Of a stretch of DNA of 64,000 nucleotides, positions 45,971-58,700 are shown one piece after another; within the stretch, counting starts at the first letter, position 1; each line of letters starts with the position of its first letter. Under the pieces are notes generated by a model. That model made no database searches, was not told the DNA's origin, and saw nothing but the letters and a program-made list of their open reading frames with translations. Made by a program: the position numbers and the translations under genes. The stretch comes from Galdieria partita (Eukaryota; Rhodophyta; Bangiophyceae; Galdieriales; Galdieriaceae). Where the stretch lies: the NCBI GenBank assembly GCA_025991245.1, contig BQMJ01000004.1, positions 280,662 through 344,661 of the forward strand, in the 5' to 3' direction.

Positions 45971-46720
45971 TCTTCTAATCAAGAAACTGTTTCAAGACTA
46001 GTGCATAAACCCTTAAGCCAACCTACTTGTCATGAGCTTTTCCTATTCCCCTTTCAATGACGTACAAAGTGGTTTGAGCGGAAGATTTTTCTGTTCATAG
46101 TTTCTCAAAGAGCAACGTTCCAGCGTTTCCCTGTTTATTATGAAACAACAGGACGATTGAGTAGCACCTAGAAATTTTCCGTTTTCCTCAGAACTGGACT
46201 TTATGGATCTGTTTCACACCTTGGAACAGTGTCTGACTAACTTCATTCTGATTGGGTATTGAGAAGAGGAGTAACGGTAGGAGATAGTGTAGTTTTGAGG
46301 AAGTAAATATCGGACTGTACAAAAACCAAAAAGACGATGCTTCTTAATTAGGCTTTCTGATAGGGGTCACCTTCAATAAGAACAAGCAGTATTCTCACAG
46401 AGCTTGACGTATAGGTGTGAAGTTGATAATAAAGGATGACGTGAATATGTAGTCTACTCTTTGCAGACGGAAAAGACGTTCTTAGCAAAGACAGTTATGA
46501 ATAATAGTCCATCAACACATAGCTAAAGACACTCTCCAAGCAAAAGTTTTTTTAGAGACACAACTACTTTCCTATACTCGATCAATAACAACTTGAGAGT
46601 CCAAAGTGAAGTCGCTAAAGCGGAAAACGCAATAAAAACCCAAATATTCAAACTTCACTCCTGTTGGCACAAGAGTTTCTGTATGGCTCTTCTAAAATAC
46701 TACAAACTTGTCAGTAAACA

Positions 46721-49342
46721 CTACATTTTTAACAAATTTCGTAGTCCTAACATGATTCGCAACCTTTGTGAAGAATTGTCAATACCGCAACTGCGGAGAA
46801 AGTTTGTTGTAACTCCATCTAAGTCTCCTAATTGTATGAACGATATTTTGGGCAAACAATGTACGACTTCTTCTTCGGAAAGACCACAACGTTCTCTTAA
46901 AAAAGTATTCCAATCAAATGAAGAACTCATAGAACTTGATGCAGCAACATTTTCTTCTCCTCTCGTATCTTCCATTTGCATCACACTAAATCTTGGACGA
47001 GTACTTCTTCTTTCCATCATTCCACTAGTCCTTTCAGATTCTTCAAATGGAATACGTCTTAATAAATCTACAAACGAATTGCTCAACAAATCAGAAAGTG
47101 GTTCCAGTTGTTCCAACCATCCAGGATTGTCTCCAAACACTCTTTCAAGATCTTCACTAGCCTTGAAACCTAAAAAGGTTCGCAAAGATGTAGTTGAACA
47201 TACTACAACTTGACAATGAGGAGGTATGCATAACCATTCTTTTCGTATATTCTGTGGTTGTCTTTCAGAGTTGATAGAACTGTAAACAATATTATTATTA
47301 TTGTCTTCATAATAAACTCCACTATTCAATATCCAATTCTGATTAACACGAAATTGTCTGGAAACTTCTTCAGTATACTTGTCGCTTACAATCAACTGAA
47401 TGGCTCTTAAATTATTCTATTCCAATTCAAGTTGTGACGCCAATGGATGTAAAAATTTAGCAACTTCTGACTTAATCATTGAGCGACCAACACCAGAACT
47501 TGACAACTGAAAACATTTCAATGCAGTACCTATCAAATATACTCTCTTCTTGGTGGTTTCAGTCTCCATCGGTGTTTGTTCTGAAGAAGATTCACCTTGA
47601 ATAGCAAGGAAAGAATAGTCTGTCATATCTGTTACTCGAATAAGAACATCAGGTCCATTGGAGTTTTGTCGAATGGGAACAAATATTCCATCTTTTGATA
47701 AATACTTTTCAAAAAATGGTTTCCAAGCAGTGACATGGTAAGTTGCCTCGTTAGCACTATGGATTCTACTCACTGTCTAACTAAATGCTGGAACATAATT
47801 GGGAATAGGATCCACTTTTAAGCTGCCAATGGTTTTAGCAGATTCTATTGATATATGTTCTATAAAACTATGTCGAAATATACTCAATTCTCCTAGTTTG
47901 GAACAGAAACACCATCGAACATAAAGAATAAGAGTAAATATAATCTCAAATTTGAAACCACGGCTCGAAGGTGAATCCAATCGACTGATCGATGAAAATA
48001 AACTACAAATAAAACGAAAAGGAGGAATATTCCAATATCGCGATTGAATATGCTTTAGTACAATCTTTGGAAAAACCAACTTGAAATATGTTTCATTTCT
48101 GCCTCTAACAGGTATCCTGCTTGCTTCTTCTAGTTCATTTCTCGAGCAACTCACATAATAAAAACCAAAATGATTGGCAATATCCAAAACATATTCAGGA
48201 TAACTTCCTGTTCCTAAACCACCAAATAGAATCTCTCTCTTTGGAATACGAAATTCAAATATACTCGCAAGAAGCATTGAAGAAAAAACAATCATTGATT
48301 CGGGTGTCATACGAGAAAGAGTTACTAGGAGATTCGGAGCAACATTCTCTATCTTCTCTTTCATTTCATCCTCTGAAAGATCACAAAAACTATTCCAACT
48401 CTCACATGTCTTTCTCAATTCATTTAAAACATGAACAACATAGTAAGGAACACCACCTGTATAATCATACACTTGTTTGAAGAACCAATCATGTCCCTCA
48501 GGATGACTCGGAAACAATACTTTTAGAATAGGTTCATTGTCATAAGTGGTATTTTGTATAAAGTACTTGACAGTTGCTTCTGAAAAAGGATCTAAGCGAA
48601 GAAAGGATAACATGACTGGGGAAGTAAGGGCATCTCGTTGACTAGTTACGACAGCATCTGATCTCCCTGCCAAAACACAAATTACAAAAGGTTGAGTTAA
48701 AATTGTTGATAAGACTCCAAAAAAAGAACAATAGACGTTGTGCACTCGATTTGCTCCTTGTGTAACCATCAACTCCTTAAACATGGTGAATTTGTCGTCT
48801 TCTAAAGCTTCAATTTCATCAATAAACAGATACAAATAACGTTTCTTGGTGACTTGCAAGAGTTTCTGAAACCATTCCTTTGGACTACCAATACAGGAAA
48901 GGACTTGAGAAAGTAAATCTGCACCGTTTGGAAACTGGGCAAGTGCCTCTTTGCTTATCCACTCAAAAAGCGTAGTTTGAAAGCGATTCCCGTCAGGAAC
49001 ATCGAGAAGATTCAACACAACATATAAAGTCTCGTTTAATAGTGCGTCTAGAGAACGTTCTCCTATATTGTCCCCTTTTGCAATACCAGGGAGACCCATT
49101 TTACCTAAATAGTGCAACAAAAACTCTTTGTTCATGGAAACAAACGTTTGGAAGCTTTGGCCAAACGTGCTTTTGCCACTCCCATACATTTGAGGAGCGA
49201 TAGAAACGTGTGGCCGTTGTACTCCAGAGAAACCTTGCTCATCGCAAAGATGAGAGGCTTGAAAAGCTTCTATAACTTGCAACAGTGCAGACTCACGATT
49301 GACAAGGGGATGTTTAACACCTTTAAAAGAGAAGACGTCCAT
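46721..49342 (-). pseudogene. P-loop NTPase, possible nuclease, SAM-like fusion with two in-frame TAG codons
   Basis: One reading frame of 874 codons runs from ATG at 49342 to a stop at 46721. It has no frameshift, but TAG appears at codon 522 (47779-47777) and codon 642 (47419-47417). Part 1 (1-521) is a P-loop NTPase: Walker A GSGKST at 54-59 (after SIAPQMY), Walker B LYLFIDEIEALEDD at 169-182, and a helical sensor-like region after it. Part 2 (523-641) has NGPDVLIRV and FLAIQ, which could be the core of a PDDExK-type nuclease fold; this is a weak call. The C-terminal 66 residues (FDWNTFLRERCGLSEEEVV to the end) resemble a SAM domain. The order recalls NTPase-nuclease proteins of the RHS/Crinkler type. 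It may be a recent pseudogene, or TAG may be read through. Neither TAG can be removed by a plausible intron. Normal genes here also end in TAG, so a general code change is unlikely. A plus-strand frame at 46593-47213 is antisense shadow. Confidence 0.6.
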
Positions 49343-52300
49343 TCTGTATTCGCGCAACAATCGCCGCAACCAACCACCAACAACAAATTGAATCTCAAAT
49401 GTAAAGTTGTTGTTCTATACGAATAAAAGTATTACATAGTTTATGTATAAGAGCTAATATTTTTGTTCGGCTTGCAGATGACTTTGTTGTTTCTTTTACG
49501 ACAAAGTGACTTTATTTTATAGTGGATACAGATAACTTGTTGACTCACTTCCAGAGCTTTGTGTGGATACGATGGGAGAAAAACATATTTGGAAACTTAG
49601 TCATCTTGAGTAGATAGTTTGTTTGGTTGTTTCGTTTAATGTGTTTACCACTTTGATGAATATAAAGCTTGCTTCGAAATTTGTTGTTGGCACTTTCCAA
49701 TGAGGACTTTGTTTAGGTTGTACAGATGGAGCTTTACTAGTTATACCTCATTTTGAGTTCTTTTTGACAGTCCAAGTTTCGTTTTGAACACTGTTTTCAC
49801 TTAAATTGTAGTGACTCCTTGGATTGTCTAATACTAAGTACCTCTGCGAAAAACACTTCTAACGAGACAACTTGCTTTGTAGTTTCTGGTCTTTGAGTGA
49901 AAACTAGCTGTGTGTATTTCGAGAATAGTGCCTTGATAAAAGGTTCCAAACTTGCAAGGCGTTTTAGTATTGATCCAATAAAGTCTGTTACAAGTCAGCG
50001 TAGTTTGATTGGGTGTTGTTTGAAAGTAGTTTTATTAGGGAATTGTTATACATAGTCTTGTGAAATAGGGTTGGAACTATGAAGATATTTTGCAATGATC
50101 CAACTAGATTCTCCGCTGCGTTGAATAGTTTCAATTTGCATATGTCAACTATTGTCTATTGAGAGACTCTTGTGAAAGTGAAAAAGACGAACTATAGTTG
50201 TGCAATATCATTGACTGTTCAAAACGAAGTATATGTCTTCATGAAGCCTATTGCTGTATTACAAATTTAGTTGAGATCTAGATTCCAACTGCTAGCAAAC
50301 CTAATTGTTGCTCTGAGTCGTTTCAAGAAAAGCTACTTTTTCGTATCTAACCTACTCTCTGGACATATTTAAAGACGTTTCACTAATCATCCGTTGAGAA
50401 TCAATTAATGATCTTCAATCAAATTGTGTCACAAACCAACAGGACCTTCCAATTTTGTCTCAATAGTAAAAAACAAGTTTTGCAATCTATAGAGTTGTAT
50501 AGTTTGTATAATTTGTGTTACAACTATGTTTTAGAATTCAAACAAGAAATCTAGTGTTTCTTTGTTTCCTATGGAATATCGATATGGAGTTGATTAGAGA
50601 AAGAATATATGAACTTGAGGTGACTTCTTGAGAAACATATTTTATGATTGAATAATTTCTTTCATTGACTTGAGAGATACTCTGAAATCAACAGTGCTTC
50701 CGGATAAGGAAAATTTAGATACTCTGAGATTTTAATACTTGTTTTCCACTCTTCCAGTTTAAGCTATTCCATTGCTTGTCTTTTTTACACCAACCAGACT
50801 ATGTAGATCTCCACTAGATTAAAAGAAGTTCAATTGTCTACAAAAGAATCTTCACAGTATCACACATCAAAGGTTGTTATTTAATACAGACAAGAGAAAG
50901 AATCTGTTCAACTCAATGCTTCCTTTGAAGAGTTACGATTTGTCTACTTCTGATATCTATCCTTGAGGATACTTCACTTATCTAATCGAACATTGTCGAA
51001 TATGTGTGAACTTTGAACAATAGGCTTAAAATACCTCAGCTACTCAAAGTGACATCGTGTCAAGTTAGCTTTGAATCTAAAAACTTTCGTACACTTTATG
51101 AAAGAGGCAATGGAACACACCAGTTTATCAGAGCTTGCGACTTTCGTTACTCGTTGCAAGAAAGAAATCTCAATCGAAAGCTATTGATAGTATGATGTTC
51201 ACCATTCTGAGCTATGAGTATTGAATCCTTTACGTCTCCTCCTTTGAGAACCCAAGTTTCACAGGTTGAACAAGTGGATTTGGCTTTACGTTTTGAAATA
51301 TTTTTGGATACTGTCAGAATTTTAGTTTTGTCGAGACAGTGAAGTTTCTTACAAAATTGTTGTAGATTTGATGTGTTGTTTTCAGAGTAACTGTGAGATG
51401 AGAATGGAAATTCAAGTCAATTGGTAACTTGAATTCTTGCTTCTTGTCTTGCTAAAGTACTTTGTATACTTTAAAAGTATCTCATTGAGTTGTTGTTGCT
51501 TTCTTCTCTTGTAGCATTCTACAAGTTTTGTTAGAGCAAACAAGATTTTATCTTTGGAAGCAACGACTATACAACTCATTTGGGCTTATCTATTCTTGGA
51601 ATCCTTTCAGGATGGTCGGTTGTTGACTACTGAATTTTGTGACACTATATACTATCGTTGACTTTGCTAAAGTCATCGTGTGCTTCAAAGCCTTTCAGAA
51701 AATCTCAGTCAACGTTGCTAGTACTAGCTACCGTCTGATCCTTGTTTCACAAAATTGAAACACAATGTAGAGTTTTACCATTGCAATCAGCAACACAAGG
51801 ATTGATTCACATTCCTCCCTAACGTCTTCTATGATAGCGTTGCGACTATACATCAACCCATTCTAGGGTATGGGACAAACTTCCTTCTTGACAACTGTAA
51901 TCAGCACTCTTTTCTAGTCCTTATTTAACCCAACCACAGGTATAGATGGAATTGTTGAAAACGTTTGATTCACAAAACGTTAACCAAGTGTTTACAATTC
52001 GAACAATTTGGACGCTAACCATCTTAAAACTCAACGTTCTGTTTGGGCTTGTGAGATCAAAGGACAACTCCTTGTCAACAACAAGTCGAATCCAATGCTA
52101 CCAAATCTCCAGTTGCTTTCTCGTTACTTGGTTAAGAAATCTGAATTATCGAGTACAACAGTGAGTCTGATTCAACTCAATGGGCTGACTTTTTACTGAC
52201 AGTCTGTAAACGAATTCCAACCATACAATTCCCTAACACAAAAAGAATAGAGCTTCAACAGTCTTTGAACTCTCTAGTTTCAGGTTCTTTTGGAAATTTC

Positions 52301-55300
52301 TCTACAATTATACAAGAAACGATATAGTTTGTACCTTTTAAAGGCATCCTTTCATACCACCTCCTTTCTAAGCTCTTCCAAACGTTCTTTCATTAGAATT
52401 TGTTGGTTGAGAACAGGAGCTAAATAGTTGTTTTATGCAACCTGCTTCAAAGTGGATAAAGTCTGTTTATGAAAACTTTTTTGAGTTTCAACGAGAAACT
52501 TCTTGAGAATAGACTAGAAAGTTTTTCTTTTTTTTGGATACTGTTTAAACTTGGGTTGTTTTGGTCGTAACTTTGTAGCCACTAGGTTTGAACCTTGTGG
52601 TTGATTTCTCAACGTCAGAGTTCAAAAGAGATTTATCTGCGGAAATATTGTCAAAGAGAGGTTGTTTACGGTCGGTAAAAGGGAGATTTTTTTGGAAATA
52701 ACTACCATAGCTTTGCGAATTCTTGGTTCTTTAGATGAGAGTAGTGTAAAAGAGGATAATTTTGTAGGAGTAGTCGTAATCTTATCGGTACCTTTTGACC
52801 TGAACGAGTTCTATATACATAGTTACGGAAAAGTTTATTTTCCTAAGATCAGCAAAACCATAAATTGAACCAAATTGATCATTTGGTAAATAAGAAAACA
52901 AGATTGTCCAAGAATATATCAAACTTCGAGAACATATCCATGTTTAAAGCTGCTTTGGCAGCTAGTTTGAATCCGAATTTGAAAACACAATTCTTTGAGT
53001 TTGGTCAATTACACATGCTCTATCTTTTCATTTCAGTTGTTTAATCGATATTCATGATATGTATAGATTGTTTGCAAAGAAATGAGCATGGTAAAAGAAA
53101 GATGACTCGTTCAAGTAGATACTACTCAAAAATTATTTACTTGAATTATTCTGTTGATTGATAAATTTTATTCAAAAGATCAAGAGTTCTAAAGAAAGTT
53201 GTTGATCTTTAGGACTTTGTATACTCAAAAGACAATCAATCAACCGTTTCTTTTCATTCTAATTCACGTGTCAGTAACACTCTTCTCCTCTTAAAACTCT
53301 TTCTGGTAAAAATTTGAAGCTTTGGCAATATGTAAGAGAGTATGGAACAGAAAGAGGATACATTCATTTTTATTCCTCGAATAGTGAAAAGTTGCAAAAG
53401 TAACAACAAAAAAAGGCCAAGAGATTGCACAATAGAGATAATCATACTATACAAGGAGAAGCCACTTAATTCAATTATTTTTAAAAAGGCAAAATTGAAC
53501 AAGACAGTTATTTCATAAGAGTACATGACGCTTTGCTATATGAACAGTTTTCATATATAGCTTTTATACAAAATAGAAAGAGTCAACAACTGATTCTTTA
53601 TTTTCGCAATACAATTATACAAAAATAGAATATGCGACACTTGGTCTATGTATTCTAGCAAATTGAGAAAATTGACTGGATTCTTTATCAACATATTTGT
53701 AGGTAACATACAAATTATATACATGTGTCACTTCCAGTGTGTACTTAAACGTTTTGTTGATAATAGAAATACTCGACCATAATGTATAAACTCTGATCTG
53801 CACAAGTCTAAAAAGTCTTTGATACTGGTAACACAAAATTCACAGTCCTCCAAGTTGCAAACAGTTCAGAAAGACATTGATTAGCACACAAGTGTTCACT
53901 CTAATTGTCGAAATTTCTCTATGGCAACTTAGCGACTGCACACCCAATCGTTCAAAGTTGTGGGAAACACGCCCTTCTTGAAAGTGGTGGATTATACTTT
54001 CTTGAAATGATTACTATCGACTAGAGCTGAATGTTCTCCAAATCAACTTGAAGCCAGTAAATCTCCAAGGTAAACAACAAAGGTGAGTTTATCCCACTAT
54101 ACAATGGCGGGCTTGGTATATCGACGCTCATTCTAGCACAACGGTTCTCTTCAAATAAAGCAACGTTAGAGAATCAATAGTATTCTAGGTAAACCTTTGA
54201 GTGGAAGGTTCCTTTGAAAAGTGCTCACTAGGTACGTATGAAACTATATATCGCACTTTTGACTGTACTCGAAGAGCTCTTCAACATCACTTTTCCACAA
54301 TCTTCCTTTTGTGATTGTTTTGCTTAGCTAACACAACTTTGGCTGTAGTTGCTTTGTTACCACCCGGTTTGAAGTGTATAAAGTTGTTCATTTTTAATGA
54401 AACTTTAAATAGTTGAATTTGGAGAAGAACTTTTTAGTAGGACCGAACTTTGAGGTTTTATGATTTCGCACTTTTTGAAATTCCAGCCAAGGCGCGGTTT
54501 GGTTTGTTCGTTTCCTGTCAACAACTTGGCTTGAACCTCAAAGTTGCTTCCAACTTCATGTCGAATGCAACGTAGGTACTGTTGGAGAAATGTTGATCTT
54601 TAGTTTCTGGTATGTTTGAAGACATTGACCCTGCGGAGTAGTGGGGAACCAGTGGGCACGAAGGCTCCAAATAGTCTTTGACCTTGAATCCTTGTCCCAC
54701 TCTAGTCTTCCAATGTAACTTGGTTTTTCCAGTAGAATTGTACTACTAATTGTTGTCCTGTGAACAACAGAGGAGGACTCTCTCTTGTGAACAATTACCA
54801 AGATCGTTTGTAACAATCGGAGTATATTCTGAGTTGATTCTTTTTGGTTCTTCACAAAAACGATTCTTGTCATTGTCAGTTTTTGTCTATTGAGAATCTA
54901 TTGTCCAAATGGAGAGGGGAGGTTGTCTCGTGGCAACTGAACTGCGCAGTTCAACTGTGAGTTGCTGTTTCGAAAACGGACGTGAACAGAGTTTGTACAC
55001 CCACTTTGAAGCATCTTTACGTCGTTGTTTGCTAATCTTACTTGACGAGGTCACTTGAAGGATGCAATTTCGAAACAAGACTTGGAAGAAAAAGAGTGTC
55101 TCATGGGAAAAACTTTCACAAAAGAGAGGCTTCGCAACTCGTCGGCATAGTGTATGTTTGGAATAGCTACCGTAGTCTTTTGTGCTCAAGTCTATAAATA
55201 CTCAGCAGTTGACAGTTTGTGAGACACAGTTTTGGAAATGATATTGTTTGAATAGTATTACTGTTGGCACTTAAATAGCCCTGTCTTTCTATTGGGAAAT

Positions 55301-55700
55301 CACAATCAACTATGCAACGTATAATTCTATAAAAAGCCTGACAAATACAAAGTACACCAATTGACAACTATCCACGAATTTATAAATACATTGCTCATTT
55401 TAGACACAGCGATTCTTTCAGCATATTAAATTACTCTACTGAGCAACATTCCTAGATATGTGCAAGATATTCCAGGGTCTTCCTACGTTACAAAGCAAAA
55501 TTGAGCAAGACATGAATATTTTATTCTTGATGCCTTGTTTACTTGAACGATCGATCTTCATACTGGTGGGTACGGTTGCCAAAATTTTATTTTCGTAGAA
55601 GTCTAGCGTCCGTGAATTAATATACGCTTAATTTCGTGACTAGTTAATTATACAAGAAGAACTCTAGCCAACATTTGGATTGTCATAATGATGAAAATGT
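49343..55700. other. Subtelomeric stretch without recognisable genes
   Basis: This is 6.4 kb. Open frames are short, under 110 codons. One frame at 52662-52868 (EITTIALRILGSLDESS) and two overlapping minus-strand frames at 54556-54873 and 54887-55189, in different frames, look slightly more protein-like and may be decayed coding sequence. I recognise no family in any of them. No tRNA, rRNA or transposase was seen. Confidence 0.5.
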
Positions 55701-58700
55701 CTGAATGGCAAGGAATTTTTTCTATTCAATTGATAATAAAAAATGCACACGACCGTAATTTCTTTATAGACAAACTACCTTGTCATTTATATACAAATGA
55801 GAAAGACTTTTAGCCAAGAAAGAAGGACAAACACCAACTGAACACACAGTACAAAAAAGGACCATTATAGAAGGAAAATACAATTGATAACATCGAAGAA
55901 ATCGAATCTTGGCAATTTGCATATGCTTTAACCCAATCCAGGAGAGGCGAGAAACTCAACGTTTAGCCACTTTGACTCACAAAGGTGTAAACAGAGAGAC
56001 TTCAAAGAATCAACGCAAATTCTTAAAACAAGATAAAGACTAGAATTGACCATTCAAGTTTTACCAATCAGCCAATCAGAATTATTCATAATTGGACAGA
56101 GCTGGGGCCAATGCAGTAGAGCTATCACCCAACGCCAAAAAAAGAAAGTTCTCGTATCGCTTCATAAGAAAAACTTTATTATGAAGAACAACTATACAAA
56201 AATTCTTATAAGACCAGAGTTTAAAAGAAAATTTTCAAACAACCCAATATTAATCAAAACGATAAATAGAGATGCAAGACAATTGACATGAGAAGCTTTA
56301 TTTATCACAGGAACTTATTGAAGACACCATGTACTTGTGAGAGTTCCACATAGAATATTCAATTGAAAAGAGAAAAGGAAAACCAAAAATTTCTGGCAAC
56401 AACACTATCAGTTCAAAACAAACTACTTAGCCAAAACAAGGACAAACACAAACAAATTTCTAAATTACAGAAAGTCTAGGTAAAGAAAAAGTTTACGAAT
56501 TTTTATTTAACCCAGTGGCGAATTAAAACAATTAGGAAAACATATAAAAACGGACCATACCAAAATGTTCAGAATGAAATACATTAAAACAATAAAGTTG
56601 TCTATATTGCACAATGCTGAAATCATTTCCGATTACACTGTGATGTGAAAGAGGAAAAAGACTAACATAAAAAACACCTAAAGCAGTACCTGGAAAAAAC
56701 TACATATTCAAAAACCATACACACTCAACAAGAAGAAATGCAATTTTACAAAGAAACCTCTGTTCTTTACAAGAGACTAAATTAGAAAGTGATATCTGTG
56801 AAAACAATATTAGCAAGTAATATATAGAACCTTAGTAGATTGTGTTGCAAATGAAAAACTTGTTGCATTGTAGATTTTACTAGGCTGAATTAGAATCCAA
56901 GCTGGGTCGTTGGGAAATCCAGTAAGAAGTTATTTGAGTTCACATGAGGGTGCATTGATTCATTTCCCCTCACTTTCCTGTATTGCCTTTTGGCTGTCAT
57001 GGACTGTGCTTTGTTCTACGTAGCCAATTCTCGACAAGATTCAAAAATTTTTTTGGAAATTTTTTTAAATCCAGACATCGTGTAAAAAGTCATTAGGGGA
57101 TAGTTTGTTTTCAGAAAAATGTGTTTTTCTCATACGTGACTAATATTTTACGATTTGCCCAGAGTAGGCTCCAACTGCCTCAAAATGACTAGAGTGCCAT
57201 TTACTTGTAAATATAAAAACAACTAGTAGTAGAAATCAACAGCAATGAAGGAATAGAAAGAATAAAAATTACCAAACTCTTCTTTCATACTCCATTTTCC
57301 TCTGACAAAGTTAAGGAAACACCAAAGAATGATTCAAAATCTTCGATAGTGCACCTTCCCATACTTGACATAATATAAAATTCTTGAGCGAGGTTGCAAG
57401 TACACCAGAATAGTACAAGTTGAGCATCTCCTGCAACGTCGTAAATATCACAGTATTCCAAGTTGTGTCAATGACACTGGCGTCCAGTCTCAGTCTTGCC
57501 CTTGCTCCTTATTAAAACAGAGAAATGAATATGTACCTCTGTGGAAGATATTTTATTCATTTCTATTAACCAAGCAACGAATTAAACGCTAGGTAAGTAT
57601 GAAATGCAAAACGCGTTGAAATTTCTTATGGGAATCATGGAAGAAATAGAATTCCGATTGGAGGACTTCTCAAACAAAGAGTTTCAAATAGAAAATTCAA
57701 GAGAAAAAGCTAGGAAGAAACCAAAATTTCATGAAATGCATACTAAAACTAAAAGGGTATTTCAAGTTAAGAAAACAAAGAAGAACAAGTTTTACGTAGA
57801 GAAAAAGAATAAAAGTGCAGCAAGACCAATGCCGAAAAATGCTACGCAGTCATACATTCTTCGAATAGCCACCGCTCAAAGTATAGACTAGCTAAACATA
57901 AAGAAAATAGAAAGAGGGAGGATAGTAGACATGATGGAATATCTACGTCGTCATTGTTTACTATTTCCTTCAGTTGAAGTCATTTTTATGGCATATGTAT
58001 GGTATGCGTTACTTTTGTACTTATATATGTATACCACCACCAAAGTCGAAGTATAGTATAAGAAGATACTCACAGAATAAAATAAGCAGTAAACATGTAA
58101 CATAAGAAAGTAAAAAACTGATTTGTCAAATTGCTAAATGATAAACGCGACATCATAAAAAAGCATAAGACGAGACAAAGTTGTACTTTTCAAACCACTA
58201 TCAGTGAATTGAGAAAGACTCTCATACGGTAGATCCATAGTAATACGGATGTAGAAAACGGAGCCGATTTAGTTTAGCAACATTTCAAATAAATAATGAA
58301 TTATATTAGCTCCAAAGAATGAAAACGTTTCCCCAAAGCAAGTGTTGGAGAAAATTCATGATCTGTCAATGGCAGTACAATTGTAGAGGTTTGTTAGGGA
58401 TGAAGATTTCATAGGCGAAATTGAATTGTCACAAATGTATCAACAAACAAGACAAAACATCAAAACTATTCGATATGAAACCAACAAGGTAAATCAACAT
58501 TTGAATCATTTCATTTTTTCTTCATAGCATCGGCTTCACGAGAACGCAATGGAGCCGAAGCGTACGACATATTACAGTTTACACTAAAAAGTTTTCGGTT
58601 TACTAAGACTCGGTAACTGATTTTCTTGGATATACTTAAAGTTTAAAAAAAGAACGATAAAAGTGGCGAGTTAAAAATTAATTTATAGAGAAAAGAAAGA

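Larger units (their letters stand above)
43485..46720. other. Start of the subtelomere, no intact gene
   Basis: This region is dominated by the inverted repeat at 43.84-45.97 kb, listed separately. One coding-like fragment lies at 44571-44831. From 45.97 to 46.72 kb I see nothing recognisable. Confidence 0.5.

Noticed and set aside
46593-47213. 206-codon plus-strand frame
   Set aside because: It is the antisense shadow of the C-terminal part of the NTPase-SAM reading frame.
46721-49342. Introns as the cause of the two TAG codons
   Set aside because: No GT-AG pair of normal length removes either TAG and keeps the frame. The frame continues unchanged on both sides.
57604-57891. 95-codon lysine-rich frame with ATG
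   Set aside because: It sits in A-rich DNA, where lysine-rich open frames are expected by chance. No motif, splice context or neighbour supports it.
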